From Rhodospirillaceae bacterium (GTDB lineage Bacteria > Pseudomonadota > Alphaproteobacteria > Rhodospirillales > Rhodospirillaceae), in contig JAVJSV010000011.1 in the NCBI GenBank assembly GCA_040219235.1, forward strand, positions 248,001-312,000: a stretch of 64,000 bases of DNA, read 5' to 3'. Both the position numbers and the translations under genes were made by a program. Each line of letters opens with the position of its first letter. The first letter of the stretch is position 1. Below the pieces are notes generated by a model. It had not been told where the DNA came from. It worked only from the letters and a program-made list of their open reading frames with translations, and searched no databases. Of the stretch, positions 9,208 to 19,308 are shown piece by piece.

Positions 9208-9980
9208 AACGAACCTACTTTGGCGATCAGGCCGTCAAGTGTTGAGGTTAAAAGGTCTAAGTCTTGTGGGCGAGACAGATTATGCAAGCCGTCTTTGACC
9301 AGCGTTAATGTTACGTCGTTGCTTGTGAGTTGCTCTGAGGTTTTAACAGCCGTCTGCCAGGGGACATCGCTATCCTCTAGGCCGTGCAAAAGCCTTACGG
9401 GACCTGCAAATGCAATGGGAGACTTGAGCAGAAGGGCGCCGCGCCCATCTTCGATGAGTTTAATGCCAATGTCGTAGGGTTCATCTTCATATGACGTCGG
9501 CAAAGCGTGGCGGCCCGTTTCTAAAAAGGCTTCGCGTTGGTCCTGTGTCAGCGACGCCCACATTAAATTTTCCGTAAAGTCTGGGGCCGCTGCAATTCCA
9601 ATGAGCCCCGCAACGCGGTTTGTTCGGGCTAATGCTGTTTTAAGCATGACCCAGCCGCCCATGCTTGAACCCACAAGAATTTGAGGTCCTGTGGTGAGCT
9701 CATCAAGCATGGCCAAGGCATCTTCAGTCCAGCGGGTAATTGATCCCTGAACAAAATCCCCAGATGACTCGCCATGGCCAAACATATCAAAGGTTAAGAA
9801 CGGGATATTTTTGGATTGGCAATGCTGCATGAGGTGAACCGCTTTGGTGCCGCCTCGGTCTGATTTTAATCCATGGAGAAAAATAACCCCAGGCCCTTCT
9901 CCGCGAATTTGGTCAAAGGCGATTGTCGCGCCATCGGAGCGTGTTAAACTAGCTGATTGAATTATTTCTGATCCACTCAT
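9204..9980 (-). CDS. Alpha/beta hydrolase (serine hydrolase)
   Basis: About 258 residues with a complete alpha/beta-hydrolase layout: oxyanion region GVIFLHGLKSDRGGTKAVHL, nucleophile elbow GSSMGG, acid in LLHGLEDSDVPW and catalytic histidine in VKDGLHNLS. The FLHGxKSDxxGTKA pattern resembles the ABHD10-like subgroup common in alphaproteobacteria (thioesterase or esterase activity); the substrate is not deducible. I prefer ATG 9980 because the conserved part begins directly after it; GTG 10040 would add 20 residues and nearly abut the divergent glycosyltransferase. It heads the three-gene leftward operon down to 8124. Confidence 0.8.
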   Translation of the reverse strand: MSGSEIIQSASLTRSDGATIAFDQIRGEGPGVIFLHGLKSDRGGTKAVHLMQHCQSKNIPFLTFDMFGHGESSGDFVQGSITRWTEDALAMLDELTTGPQILVGSSMGGWVMLKTALARTNRVAGLIGIAAAPDFTENLMWASLTQDQREAFLETGRHALPTSYEDEPYDIGIKLIEDGRGALLLKSPIAFAGPVRLLHGLEDSDVPWQTAVKTSEQLTSNDVTLTLVKDGLHNLSRPQDLDLLTSTLDGLIAKVGSL

Positions 9981-10065
9981 TGGTATTCGGCGTTCTTCCT
10001 TTAAGAGTCTGTCGATATCCTGCGGTTCGTACCGCATCACTCAGAAGAACAGTACCACCGAATTT

Positions 10066-11244
10066 ATGTCTAACCACACAACCAAAGTGTGCCTCCAGAT
10101 TTTACCAGCAATGGGCACCGGCGGCGTCGAGCGCGGCACCATAGATATCGCTGAGGCCTTAGTGGCGTCGGGCTGGCATGCTGTTGTTGCGTCTCAAGGT
10201 GGTCCCAATGTCAGAGAATTGGAACGTGTTGGGGCCGAGCACGTGACTCTACCTCTGGCGACTAAATCGCCGTTTCATATGCGACGCAATATCGACCTGC
10301 TTTCTGATCTGATGCGGCGTTATTCAGTTTCAGTGGCTCATGCGCGGTCGCGGGCTCCGGCCTGGAGTGCCTTTTATGCCGCTGAAGCCGCAGGTGTTCC
10401 ATTTGTGACCACATTTCATGGTGTCTACGGCCTAGGCATGTTTGGTCTGAAAAAACTTTATAATCAGGTTATGACCCGCGGCAGACCAGTGATTGCGGTC
10501 TCAAACTTCATCAGTGACCATATCCAGAAACATTACAACCTTGACCCGGTGGGGATCAGGATCATTCCCCGTGGCGTCGATTTGACTGCCTTTGACCCCC
10601 AAAGTGTATCCTCCGCTCGCATGGTCAAGCTGGCGACCGAGTGGCGCTTGCCCGACGATGGACCAGTGATCATGCTGCCTGGTCGTCTCACAAGTTGGAA
10701 AGGCCAGGCGTTGCTGGTTGACGCCCTCGCCTATCTCTCTCGTGTTGGTCGCCTGCATCCAAATCTGCGCTGTCTGATGGTTGGCCCATCCTCCGACTCG
10801 TCTTTTTTCAGGGACCGGCTAGACGCCAAACTCAAGGCGACAGGTCTGGACGGTCACGTCCAAATCATTGAGGACTGCCGCGATATTGTGGCAGCCTATA
10901 TGGTGACAGATGTCGTTGTGTCGGCGTCGACGCGGCCGGAAGCATTTGGGCGTGTGGTTGCCGAAGGACAAGCCATGGGGCGTCCAGTTGTTGCGCCGGA
11001 TCATGGGGCTGCGCCAGAAATTCTCGTGCCAGGTGTTACGGGGTGGTTGTTCACACCAGGCGATGCGCCATCATTGGCGGGTGCCTTGGAACACGCCCTT
11101 GCTGTTGCTCCGGATCAACGTGCGGGATTGGCGCATCAGGCGCGAGCGCATGTGGCAGAACACTTTGATCGCTCAGGTATGACCAAAGCGACCTTGCAAA
11201 TCTATGAAGATGTGGTTGCCGCACATGACGAAGTTTCACCCTAG
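10066..11244 (+). CDS. Glycosyltransferase family 4
   Basis: A 392-residue GT-B fold enzyme. The N-terminal domain has the acceptor-side motif MGTGGVERGTIDIAEAL; the C-terminal domain has LPGRLTSWKGQALLVDAL and the nucleotide-sugar site EAFGRVVAEGQAMGRPVVAPDHGAAPEIL. Such enzymes retain configuration and build lipopolysaccharide, exopolysaccharide or glycolipids at the cytoplasmic face of the membrane. It is followed after eight bases by a GT9 gene, so the pair probably works on the lipopolysaccharide core. Donor sugar unknown. Confidence 0.85.
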   Translation: MSNHTTKVCLQILPAMGTGGVERGTIDIAEALVASGWHAVVASQGGPNVRELERVGAEHVTLPLATKSPFHMRRNIDLLSDLMRRYSVSVAHARSRAPAWSAFYAAEAAGVPFVTTFHGVYGLGMFGLKKLYNQVMTRGRPVIAVSNFISDHIQKHYNLDPVGIRIIPRGVDLTAFDPQSVSSARMVKLATEWRLPDDGPVIMLPGRLTSWKGQALLVDALAYLSRVGRLHPNLRCLMVGPSSDSSFFRDRLDAKLKATGLDGHVQIIEDCRDIVAAYMVTDVVVSASTRPEAFGRVVAEGQAMGRPVVAPDHGAAPEILVPGVTGWLFTPGDAPSLAGALEHALAVAPDQRAGLAHQARAHVAEHFDRSGMTKATLQIYEDVVAAHDEVSP

Positions 11245-11252
11245 GGCGTGTC

Positions 11253-12218
11253 ATGACATCAGAAAAAACTGAGCGGTCAGAACACAATATTCTCATCATC
11301 AAGACGGGCGGTATCGGCGCTTTTGTAATGGCTCTGCAAGCCTTCGCCGCGATTCGTATGCATCATGACCAAGCCGAAATCACTCTGGTGACTGATCAAG
11401 CCGTGATTGATTTTGCAACGCCAGCACCCTTTTTCGACACGGTGAGGGTGATGCCAACCACTCGTGCCTATTTTCGCGTGTTATTGAATGAGAGGACATG
11501 GCAGATGGTCTATGACTTAGACTGCTCGCGAGCTACCAACCGCCTGTTTCGAGCATCGCGGACGTGGCGGCAACGTTTCGCACGCGACTCTCCCGTCCCA
11601 TGGTGCGGTGTTGCTAAAGGCTGCGCGATTCCACATACGAATCCAAAACGATTGGCGATGCACATCAGCGAACGCCATATGGATCAGTTGAGTGACGCTG
11701 GCATTGAAGATCGCCCCCCAGTCAGTTTGGCCTGGGTATCCCGCGCAGTCGGTACATTTTCATTGCCAGTTTCTTTAAGTGACCCGTTTGTCTTGATCGC
11801 AATTGACCCTGGCGGCGAAGAAAACGCGCAATGGTCCCCCGCAAGGTGTGTCGAATTTGCAGAACTTGTGACAGCGCGGGGACATCGGGCTGTACTTATC
11901 AGTGAGTCTGCTATGCCAAGCTATGCCGAGGCCCTTGCTGAACGGGTTCCCGATGCCGTGGATCTGTCTGGTCAGGCCTCATATGTGGAGGTGGTTTTCT
12001 TGGCGTGGGCCGCTCTGGCCGCTGTGGGCAATGACAATGGTTTGATGCATCTGATTGCCGCGTCTGGCTGCCGCAGTATCGTTTTATATGATCCAGGGTC
12101 TGATGCTGCTCTCTCTGGGCACCAGGGACCAGATGTGACGATATTGCGGCGTCATGACCTGACCGCGATCACTGCAGCTGAGGTAATGCAGCGGCTCTCA
12201 AGTGAAGCGGTTGCTTGA
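11253..12218 (+). CDS. Glycosyltransferase family 9 (heptosyltransferase-like)
   Basis: A 321-residue GT9 enzyme. It opens with ILIIKTGGIGAFVMALQAFAAIR, the GT9 signature loop (usually KxxxxGDxxxA), and has the C-terminal donor-site motif GNDNGLMHLIAASGCRSIVLYDPGS. Family members such as WaaC/WaaF/WaaQ transfer heptose or related sugars to inner-core lipopolysaccharide. In the first motif GAF stands where GD is common, so activity should be viewed with some care. Coupled to the GT4 gene upstream; thrS follows 63 bases later. Confidence 0.8.
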   Translation: MTSEKTERSEHNILIIKTGGIGAFVMALQAFAAIRMHHDQAEITLVTDQAVIDFATPAPFFDTVRVMPTTRAYFRVLLNERTWQMVYDLDCSRATNRLFRASRTWRQRFARDSPVPWCGVAKGCAIPHTNPKRLAMHISERHMDQLSDAGIEDRPPVSLAWVSRAVGTFSLPVSLSDPFVLIAIDPGGEENAQWSPARCVEFAELVTARGHRAVLISESAMPSYAEALAERVPDAVDLSGQASYVEVVFLAWAALAAVGNDNGLMHLIAASGCRSIVLYDPGSDAALSGHQGPDVTILRRHDLTAITAAEVMQRLSSEAVA

Positions 12219-12281
12219 CTTAGTGGCCTATCCTCTTAGATTGCGCCCGCTTTCTATATCAATCAACGTAAAGGGAAAATC

Positions 12282-14237
12282 ATGGTTGCCATAACCCTGC
12301 CGGACGGCAGTGTGAGGACCTTTTCTGAAGCTGTTTCCGGGGCTGACTTGGCCGCGGACATTGGCCCCGGCCTCGCGAAAGCGGCGCTGGCTATGCGCGT
12401 TAATGGCGAACTTACAGATTTGGCAACCACGATCACAACAGATTCCGATGTCGCCCTGGTCACGGCCAAAGACGATGACGGGCTTGAACTGCTGCGTCAC
12501 GATGCCGCCCACGTGATGGCCGAAGCCGTGCAGGAACTGTTCCCCGATACACAAGTCACCATTGGCCCCGTTATCGAGAACGGTTTCTTTTATGATTTTG
12601 CACGGGAAAAACCATTCACCCTGGATGACCTTGAACTCATCGAAAAGCGGATGCAGGAGATCGTTGATCGCAATGAAGAAATCGTGCGTGAAGTTTGGGA
12701 ACGTGATGATGCGATAAAATATTTCAATGATGCCGGAGAGACTTATAAAGCCGAGATTATTCAAGGCTTACCGGAAGGGGAAGTAGTAAGCATCTACAAA
12801 CAAGGGAATTGGCTCGACCTCTGTCGCGGGCCACACCTGCCATCGACGGGTAAGCTTGGTAAAGCCTTCAAGCTGATGAAGTTAGCCGGCGCCTATTGGC
12901 GCGGTGATCATCGCAACGAAATGCTGCAACGTATTTATGGCACCTGTTGGGCCAACGAGAAGCAGCTCAAAGCACATCTTCTTATGCTTGAAGAAGCAGA
13001 GAAGCGGGATCACCGCAAAATTGGTCGCGAAATGAACCTGTTTCATTTGCAGGAAGAAGCCCAGGGCTCAGTGTTCTGGCATCCTAAGGGTTATACGATT
13101 TGGCTGGCCCTTGAGGCATATATCCGCCGACGCTTGGACCGTGCCGGCTATGTTGAGGTGAAAACACCACAACTCTTGGATTCACGATTCTGGGAACAAT
13201 CAGGGCACTGGTCGAAGTTTCGGGAAAACATGTTCGTGGTGCCGGATGAAATTCCAAGTACAGAGGATGATGCCCCGATCGTTTCAGGCGATGCTAAGCT
13301 GATGGCCATTAAGCCTATGAACTGCCCGGCTCACGTGCAGATCTATAAGAACGGTATTCGCAGTTATCGTGACCTCCCGCTGCGCATGGCAGAGTTCGGA
13401 TGCTGTCATCGCAATGAACCGCACGGAGCCTTGCATGGCCTCATGCGCGTCCGCCAAATGACACAGGACGATGCCCACATTTTCTGTCGCGAAGACCAGG
13501 TCACTGAAGAAACGACTGCGTTTTGTGCACTGCTTGAGTCGGTCTACCATGATCTCGGCTTTGACCAGATCGAAGTGAAGTTGGCAACGCGCCCTGATGT
13601 GCGCGCCGGTAAAGATGAGACCTGGGACCGGGCCGAGGCTGCCTTAGAAACTGCGGTACAGGCTGCAAATCTTGATTATGAAATTACGCCTGGCGAGGGG
13701 GCATTTTATGGCCCCAAACTGGAATTCCATCTGAAAGATGCCATTGGACGGACTTGGCAGTGCGGCACAATTCAGCTCGATTTCGTTTTGCCCGAGCGAC
13801 TCGATGCCACATATGTTGGCCAAGATGGCGAGAAGCATCGGCCTGTGATGCTTCATCGCGCGATTCTGGGCAGTTTGGAGCGTTTTATCGGAATTCTCAT
13901 CGAGAGCTATGCGGGCAAGCTGCCGCTCTGGCTTGCGCCGGTGCAGGTGGTTGTCGCGACGATTACGTCTGATGGCGATGATTATGCCCGCCAGGTTGCA
14001 GAAGTATTGGAATCCAAAGGACTCCGCGTGAATATTGACCTTCGAAACGAGAAAATTAACTATAAAGTGCGCGAACACTCGCAGGCGAAAGTGCCGGTGA
14101 TTGCTGTTGTGGGCCAGAAAGAGGCGGAAAGCCAAGCCGTCGCATTGCGCCGGTTGGGCGGAAAAACTCAAGAAATCCTTGCCCTTACAGAGGCAGCGGA
14201 TACACTCTCGAACGAAGCGGCGATGCCTGGTGCATAA
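12282..14237 (+). CDS. thrS: Threonyl-tRNA synthetase
   Basis: A class II synthetase of 651 residues, near the usual 640. Domains in order: N-terminal TGS (about 1-65, [19 protein letters not shown]), editing domain with [19 protein letters not shown] and the [10 protein letters not shown] Cys-containing site, catalytic core with motif 2 ([31 protein letters not shown]), zinc ligands including the Cys in MNCPAHV, and the C-terminal anticodon domain ([19 protein letters not shown]). Start ATG 12282 follows AAAGGGAAA. It begins the conserved thrS-infC-rpmI-rplT-pheS-pheT block. I see no operator-like tRNA mimic in the short 63-base leader. Confidence 0.97.
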   Translation: MVAITLPDGSVRTFSEAVSGADLAADIGPGLAKAALAMRVNGELTDLATTITTDSDVALVTAKDDDGLELLRHDAAHVMAEAVQELFPDTQVTIGPVIENGFFYDFAREKPFTLDDLELIEKRMQEIVDRNEEIVREVWERDDAIKYFNDAGETYKAEIIQGLPEGEVVSIYKQGNWLDLCRGPHLPSTGKLGKAFKLMKLAGAYWRGDHRNEMLQRIYGTCWANEKQLKAHLLMLEEAEKRDHRKIGREMNLFHLQEEAQGSVFWHPKGYTIWLALEAYIRRRLDRAGYVEVKTPQLLDSRFWEQSGHWSKFRENMFVVPDEIPSTEDDAPIVSGDAKLMAIKPMNCPAHVQIYKNGIRSYRDLPLRMAEFGCCHRNEPHGALHGLMRVRQMTQDDAHIFCREDQVTEETTAFCALLESVYHDLGFDQIEVKLATRPDVRAGKDETWDRAEAALETAVQAANLDYEITPGEGAFYGPKLEFHLKDAIGRTWQCGTIQLDFVLPERLDATYVGQDGEKHRPVMLHRAILGSLERFIGILIESYAGKLPLWLAPVQVVVATITSDGDDYARQVAEVLESKGLRVNIDLRNEKINYKVREHSQAKVPVIAVVGQKEAESQAVALRRLGGKTQEILALTEAADTLSNEAAMPGA

Positions 14238-14353
14238 TTAAGTGCCAGGGCGGTTGAATACCTTGTGACATCGGATTGGTTTTTTGACCGGCTGATAATG
14301 ACACTCAAGGCCGTCGCTAAAGATTACTGACAACTGAAAGAGGAGACTCATCC

Positions 14354-14890
14354 ATAGCTAGACCCATGATGACGACGCCGCCGTCCAAGGGGGGACCGCG
14401 CGTCAACGAAGATATCGATGTACCAAAAGTGCGTTTGATTGGCGCTGACGGCGATAACGTTGGTGTTGTGACGAAAACAGAAGCTATGGCCTTAGCAGAC
14501 GAAGCTGGCCTGGATTTGGTCGAAATCTCACCCAATGCTGATCCACCGGTGTGCAAAATTCTCGATTACGGCAAGTATAAATTCGAGGCCCAGAAGAAGA
14601 AAAATGAGGCCAAGAAGAAGCAAAAAGTAATCGACATCAAAGAAATCAAACTTCGGCCAAATATTGATGATCACGACTATGATGTGAAAATGCGTAATAT
14701 GCGTCGCTTTCTGGATGACGGAGATAAAGTTAAAGTCACCTTGCGATTCCGGGGACGTGAAATGGCCCATCAAGAGTTGGGTGCCGAAGTTCTTAAACGT
14801 GTGAAAACGGACACGGACGAAATTGCAAAAGTCGAGCAAGAGCCGAAAATGGAAGGTCGTCAGATGGTTATGGTGGTTGCGCCGCGTTAG
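14354..14890 (+). CDS. infC: Translation initiation factor IF-3 (probable ATA start)
   Basis: IF-3 binds the 30S subunit and checks the start codon. All family features are present: [46 protein letters not shown] and the C-terminal domain with [20 protein letters not shown] and [15 protein letters not shown]. The first ATG (14366) is 20 bases from the ribosome site AGGAG (14341-14345), too far. An in-frame ATA at 14354, eight bases from AGGAG, adds Met-Ala-Arg-Pro and gives the usual MARP-like IF-3 N-terminus. Non-AUG starts are the known basis of IF-3 autoregulation in other bacteria, so I take ATA as the start. Confidence 0.93.
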   Translation: MARPMMTTPPSKGGPRVNEDIDVPKVRLIGADGDNVGVVTKTEAMALADEAGLDLVEISPNADPPVCKILDYGKYKFEAQKKKNEAKKKQKVIDIKEIKLRPNIDDHDYDVKMRNMRRFLDDGDKVKVTLRFRGREMAHQELGAEVLKRVKTDTDEIAKVEQEPKMEGRQMVMVVAPR

Positions 14891-14910
14891 GTGTGACCGC
14901 TTTTTCCTTC

Positions 14911-15054
14911 GCTTTTCCGGGGTTTCTAGCCCCGGGATTGCTTGCAAATCCGAATTTCAACCTGTATAACGCGCGACTTCTGTAAGGTTTCGGCCTTATG
15001 GAGGCCTTTGAATAAAGGCCAAGGACGGTCCGGCAAGAGGCACTTCGAGTGCCT
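14911..15054 (+). promoter_or_regulatory. Structured leader between infC and rpmI (possible L20/attenuation control)
   Basis: The 213 bases between infC and rpmI hold three clear hairpins: CCGGGG/CCCCGG (14917-14922 with 14930-14935), GGCCTTT/AAAGGCC with a GAAT loop (15003-15009 with 15014-15020), and AGGCACT/AGTGCCT with a TCG loop (15038-15044 with 15048-15054). None is followed by a T-run, so simple termination is unlikely. In other bacteria rpmI-rplT are repressed by L20 binding to a leader mimic of 23S rRNA; a similar role here is inference. Confidence 0.4.
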
Positions 15055-15103
15055 GGGCATGCCCATCCGTTATCTTAAGAACTCTAAACTCGAGGGACCA
15101 AAA

Positions 15104-15310
15104 ATGCCCAAAATGAAGACGAAAAGCTCCGTAAAGCGGCGCTTCCGTACGACTGGATCTGGCAAGCTTAAAGGTAACTTTGCCTATAAGCGTCACTGCT
15201 TAGGGTCCAAATCACAGAAAATGAAACGTAAGGCGAGAGGTTCTTTCCTCTTGGCGGATTCTGACGCCAGGATTGTGAAGAAGTTTCTGCCCTACGGCAC
15301 ACCGTCGTAA
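15104..15310 (+). CDS. rpmI: 50S ribosomal protein L35
   Basis: Sixty-eight residues, the normal length. Start ATG 15104 follows GAGGGA; a longer open frame upstream is leader sequence. Recognised by MPKMKTKSSVKRRFRTTGSGK and the end SFLLADSDARIVKKFLPYG. It is a small basic 50S protein placed, as usual, between infC and rplT; 12 bases separate it from rplT with GGAGG in the gap. Confidence 0.97.
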   Translation: MPKMKTKSSVKRRFRTTGSGKLKGNFAYKRHCLGSKSQKMKRKARGSFLLADSDARIVKKFLPYGTPS

Positions 15311-15322
15311 CGGAGGTCAGCC

Positions 15323-15679
15323 ATGTCACGTGTTAAACGGGGTGTGACCACTCACGCCCGTCATAAAAAAGTCCTGTCGGCCGCCAAAGGCTATCGTGGG
15401 CGTAATTCTAAGAATTTCCGCATCGCTAAGCAGAAAGTCGAGAAAGGCCTTCAATATGCCTATCGCGACCGCCGGGTTAAGAAGCGGAATTTCAGATCTC
15501 TCTGGATTCAGCGCATCAACGCTGGTGTCCGCGAGCATGGAATGACCTATTCACGATTTATGGATGGGCTCCGGAAATCCGGTGTTGAGCTCGACCGTAA
15601 GGTTCTCGCTGATATCGTAGTCCGTGAGCCAGAGACCTTCGCAAGCCTGGTTAAACAGGCTCAGTCGGCACTCGCATAA
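15323..15679 (+). CDS. rplT: 50S ribosomal protein L20
   Basis: A 118-residue 23S rRNA-binding protein needed early in 50S assembly. Typical sequence: [56 protein letters not shown] and [22 protein letters not shown] lies nine bases before the ATG. In other bacteria L20 represses its own operon; the hairpin-rich leader before rpmI (14911-15054) is the candidate target here. A terminator-like hairpin follows at 15737-15767. Confidence 0.97.
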   Translation: MSRVKRGVTTHARHKKVLSAAKGYRGRNSKNFRIAKQKVEKGLQYAYRDRRVKKRNFRSLWIQRINAGVREHGMTYSRFMDGLRKSGVELDRKVLADIVVREPETFASLVKQAQSALA

Positions 15680-15736
15680 GGCCACGCTGGCGCTCATAGT
15701 GCGCCGGGTTACCCCATAAGAGCTTTGTCTCTTTGA

Positions 15737-15767
15737 GGGGGCCGCCAGAGGGTCGGCCCCCTTATTT
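15737..15767 (+). terminator. Intrinsic terminator or attenuator between rplT and pheS
   Basis: An eight-base-pair perfect stem, GGGGGCCG (15737-15744) with CGGCCCCC (15754-15761), nine-base loop, followed by TTATTT. It lies 58 bases after rplT and 38 before pheS. It may end the ribosomal transcript fully, or act as a partial terminator or attenuator for pheST; I find no obvious Phe-rich leader peptide in front of it. Confidence 0.75.
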
Positions 15768-15804
15768 GGTATGGACCTCCAGTGATTGGAGCGAGGCAGT
15801 AAAA

Positions 15805-16881
15805 ATGGATCAACTTGAGCAGCTTCGAGAGGAGCTTTTAGCTGAGGTCGCCGGTGCGGCAGATCTTGCAGCCCTAGATGGCGTGCGCGTCAGTGCCTTG
15901 GGCAAGAAAGGCCGTGTTACGGCCATGATGAAAGACTTAGGCGGCATGGAGCCCAAAGCGCGAAAGGCTGCTGGCCAGGCTCTAAATGTCCTCAAAAACG
16001 ATGTCGCTGCGGCTATTGATGGCAGAAAAACCACTCTTGAATCTGTTGCGATTTCTGCACAATTGGCCTCTGAAATACTTGATGTTTCACTGCCTGTTGC
16101 CCCCGAAGCAGAGGGGCTGCTTCACCCCATAAGTCAGACCATAGAAGAAATCGTAGAACTCTTTGCGCCTATGGGGTTCGAGGTGGCTGAAGGGCCGGAT
16201 ATTGAAGACGATTTTCATAATTTCACGGCGTTGAACTTTCCGCCGGATCACCCCGCGCGTGAAATGCACGACACGTTTTTCTTACCACGCAAAGAAGATG
16301 GTACACGTCATTTGCTTCGCACCCACACTTCCCCGGTGCAAGTGCGAACCATGCAAACCACGAAACCGCCCATTCGCATTCTGGCCCCTGGCCGGACGTA
16401 CCGGTGCGATTATGATATTACGCACACGCCGATGTTCCACCAAATCGAAGGATTGGTCATCGACAAGGCGGTTCACATGGGGCATCTGAAGAGTTGTTTG
16501 ATCGAATTTGTCACTGGATATTTCGAGCTTGAAGACCTGCCGGTTCGATTCAGGCCGTCTTACTTTCCGTTCACCGAGCCCTCGGCGGAAATGGATATCG
16601 GTTGTTCACGGGCCAACGGCGAATTGAAAATCGGTGCCGGTGCAGATTGGCTGGAAATTCTCGGCTGTGGCATGGTTCACCCCAATGTCTTAAAAGCCTG
16701 TGGTTTAGACCCTGACGAGTATCAAGGTTTTGCTTTTGGTCTCGGCGTTGAGCGTGTTGCCATGCTGAAGTACGGCATTCCGGATTTGCGCATGTTCTTT
16801 GACACTGACTTGCGGTGGCTTCGCCATTACGGTTTTTCTGCTCTGGATGTCCCGACCTTGGCAGGGGGATTGAGCCGATGA
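15805..16881 (+). CDS. pheS: Phenylalanyl-tRNA synthetase alpha subunit
   Basis: Catalytic subunit of the alpha2-beta2 enzyme, 358 residues. Start ATG 15805 follows GGAGCGAGG; the frame extends upstream through the terminator and is not coding there. Order of features: N-terminal coiled coil ([15 protein letters not shown]...), [29 protein letters not shown], motif 2 ([13 protein letters not shown]...[26 protein letters not shown]), Phe-binding [10 protein letters not shown] and motif 3 [18 protein letters not shown]. Overlaps pheT by ATGA. Confidence 0.97.
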   Translation: MDQLEQLREELLAEVAGAADLAALDGVRVSALGKKGRVTAMMKDLGGMEPKARKAAGQALNVLKNDVAAAIDGRKTTLESVAISAQLASEILDVSLPVAPEAEGLLHPISQTIEEIVELFAPMGFEVAEGPDIEDDFHNFTALNFPPDHPAREMHDTFFLPRKEDGTRHLLRTHTSPVQVRTMQTTKPPIRILAPGRTYRCDYDITHTPMFHQIEGLVIDKAVHMGHLKSCLIEFVTGYFELEDLPVRFRPSYFPFTEPSAEMDIGCSRANGELKIGAGADWLEILGCGMVHPNVLKACGLDPDEYQGFAFGLGVERVAMLKYGIPDLRMFFDTDLRWLRHYGFSALDVPTLAGGLSR

Positions 16882-19289
16882 AATTCACCCTCTCATGGTT
16901 GAAGGATCATCTGGAGACGGATGCGGACCTAGCTACCATTGCTGACAAGCTGACGGCGATCGGCCTTGAAGTTGAAGGGATTGATGATCCAACAGCTGGG
17001 CTTGCCCCCTTTGTTGTGGCTGAAATTCTCAGTGCTGAGAAGCATCCGGATGCCGATCGCCTCAAGTTATGTAAAGTGTCTACCGGAGACGAGGTTTTCC
17101 AGGTTGTCTGCGGTGCTCCAAATGCGCGTGCTGGGCTAAAAGGTGTTTTGGCGCGTGCTGGCGACGTTATTCCTTCCAGTGGCGATGTACTTAAACCAGG
17201 TAAAATTCGTGGTGTCGAAAGCCAGGGCATGATGTGCTCTGCGCGTGAGCTTAAGCTCGGCGAAGATCATGACGGCATCATTGAGTTGCCAGAAAGCAGT
17301 GTTGTTGGTGCGCCAGCTGCCGAGGCTTTAGCTCTCGAGCCAGTGATAGATATAGCACTCACGCCAAACCGTGTTGATGCCCTCGGCGTACGCGGTGTTG
17401 CGCGGGATTTGGCCGCAGCCGGTTTGGGTACACTGAAGCCTGTCAACATAGAGTCCGTTCAGGGTACGTTCGAAAGTGCGACAGATGTGGCGATGGGTTT
17501 GTCTGAGTCAGCCACGCATCTGTGTCCGCATTTTGTGGGACGCACGATCCGCGGCCTGAAAAACCAAGAAAGTCCAGAGTGGCTCAAAGCGAGGTTGACA
17601 GCAGTTGGCTTACGTCCCGTCTCTGCCATTGTTGATGTGACCCAGTATCTGACCATAGACCTTGGCCGCCCACTGCATGCCTTTGATACCGCTAAGCTTA
17701 AGGGTGACGTTGGTCCGCGCTTAGCCGTAGACGGCGAGTCCATTCAAGCGCTCAATGGCAATGTTTATGATCTCAATAGCTCCATGATGGTTATTGCAGA
17801 TGATAAAGGGCCTCAGGCCATCGCCGGAGTTATCGGCGGCGAAGCGTCGAGTTGCACAGAGCAGACAACTGAAATTTTCCTCGAGTCAGCTTTCTTTGAC
17901 CCCATCACGATCGCAAACACAGGCCGTGCTTTAGGCATCGTCTCCGATGCCCGGTACTGCTTCGAACGCGGTGTTGATCCTGCCACATCTGCGGACGGTG
18001 CAGAGATTGCGACGCGATTGATCATGGAAATCTGCGGCGGTGAAGCGTCGCATGTCGTTGTCGGAGGCGTTGAGCCCCCCATTGGATCCGTCGTGCCCTT
18101 CAGGCCGACTCGTGTTCGCCTGTTAGGCGGAGTGAGCCTAGATAGTGAAGTCATTCGAGGAATTCTCGAGGGCTTAGGTTTCAAGATTAATGCCGCCTCC
18201 GATGATGAGTGGTCGGTGACGGCTCCAACATGGCGGCGTGATGTTGAGGGTGAGCATGATCTGATTGAAGAAGTGCTGCGTATTCATGGTTACGACAATA
18301 TCCCTGTCGTGCCTTTGCCACGTCCGACAGTGATCAAAACAGCGTTCAACGCCGACCAACGCATTGCCCGCGCGGTGCGGCGCGCACTTGCTGGGCGTGG
18401 CTTGTCAGAGACGACGACCTGGTCGTTTTTGTCTGTCGCGCAGGCTGAGCTGTTTGCCGGAAGCACCCCAGCGGTCGCACTTCAGAACCCTATTAGTTCT
18501 GATCTCGGTGTGATGCGGTCATCTTTGCTGCCAAATCTTATCGCGGCTGCAGGTCGCAATGCTGCGCGTGCACTTCCTGATATTGCGTTGTTCGAATTAG
18601 GTCCGCAGTTTCATGGGGGCGCTCCGGGGGAGCAGACGCTTGTTGCGTGTGGACTTCGGGCTGGCCGCACAGGTCCGCGCCACTGGGATGTCAAAGCAAG
18701 GAATGTATCCGTTTTTGATGCCAAGGCAGATGCAATCGCGGCGCTTAAAGTTGCTGGGGCTCCGGTTGAGCGCCTGCAGATTGGAAACGCTGAATCTTTT
18801 GTGGCACCAGAATGGTATCATCCGGGTCAATCTGGCACGCTCTGCTTAGGTCCAACGGTATTGGCAGAGTTTGGTGCGCTGCATCCTCTTACCTTAAAGA
18901 GTATGGATGTGGATGGTCCAATGGTTGGGTTTGAGGTGTATTTAGAGCGTATTCCGAAACCGAAGCGCAAAACAGGACCCGCCAGAACCAAATTCACGCC
19001 GTCACAGTTTCAACCTGTAGATCGTGATTTCGCATTTTTGTTGGGTCATGATGTGCCTGTTGGGGATGTTGTTCGCGCCGTGCGTGGGGCTGATAAGGCT
19101 TTAATTGCAGACGTCGAGCTGTTTGACGTGTATTCAGGCGATAAGGTTGAGTCTGGGAAAAAGTCGATCGCATTGTCGGTCCGGTTAGAGCCTGCAACAT
19201 CAACGCTAACAGATGCTGAAATTGAATCCGTAAGTTCTAAAATCGTTGCCGCAGTTGAGAAAGCTGTCGGCGGTCAGTTGCGAAGTTAA
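16878..19289 (+). CDS. pheT: Phenylalanyl-tRNA synthetase beta subunit
   Basis: An 803-residue beta subunit, usual length. Start [12 protein letters not shown] overlaps the pheS stop. Domains: EMAP-II/tRNA-binding fold (about 40-150, [27 protein letters not shown]), B3/B4 editing region (about 210-390), B5 (about 400-475, [23 protein letters not shown]), a class II-like core ([20 protein letters not shown]) and the C-terminal FDX-ACB anticodon domain ([20 protein letters not shown]). It edits mischarged Tyr-tRNA(Phe). A 19-base gap leads to lepA. Confidence 0.97.
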   Translation: MKFTLSWLKDHLETDADLATIADKLTAIGLEVEGIDDPTAGLAPFVVAEILSAEKHPDADRLKLCKVSTGDEVFQVVCGAPNARAGLKGVLARAGDVIPSSGDVLKPGKIRGVESQGMMCSARELKLGEDHDGIIELPESSVVGAPAAEALALEPVIDIALTPNRVDALGVRGVARDLAAAGLGTLKPVNIESVQGTFESATDVAMGLSESATHLCPHFVGRTIRGLKNQESPEWLKARLTAVGLRPVSAIVDVTQYLTIDLGRPLHAFDTAKLKGDVGPRLAVDGESIQALNGNVYDLNSSMMVIADDKGPQAIAGVIGGEASSCTEQTTEIFLESAFFDPITIANTGRALGIVSDARYCFERGVDPATSADGAEIATRLIMEICGGEASHVVVGGVEPPIGSVVPFRPTRVRLLGGVSLDSEVIRGILEGLGFKINAASDDEWSVTAPTWRRDVEGEHDLIEEVLRIHGYDNIPVVPLPRPTVIKTAFNADQRIARAVRRALAGRGLSETTTWSFLSVAQAELFAGSTPAVALQNPISSDLGVMRSSLLPNLIAAAGRNAARALPDIALFELGPQFHGGAPGEQTLVACGLRAGRTGPRHWDVKARNVSVFDAKADAIAALKVAGAPVERLQIGNAESFVAPEWYHPGQSGTLCLGPTVLAEFGALHPLTLKSMDVDGPMVGFEVYLERIPKPKRKTGPARTKFTPSQFQPVDRDFAFLLGHDVPVGDVVRAVRGADKALIADVELFDVYSGDKVESGKKSIALSVRLEPATSTLTDAEIESVSSKIVAAVEKAVGGQLRS

Positions 19290-19308
19290 GGAGAGCCGCC
19301 GCGCCCCC

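Noticed and set aside
14263-14299. Promoter ahead of infC (GATAAT at 14294)
   Set aside because: The -10 is good but no -35 box lies at the right spacing; kept out of the feature list.
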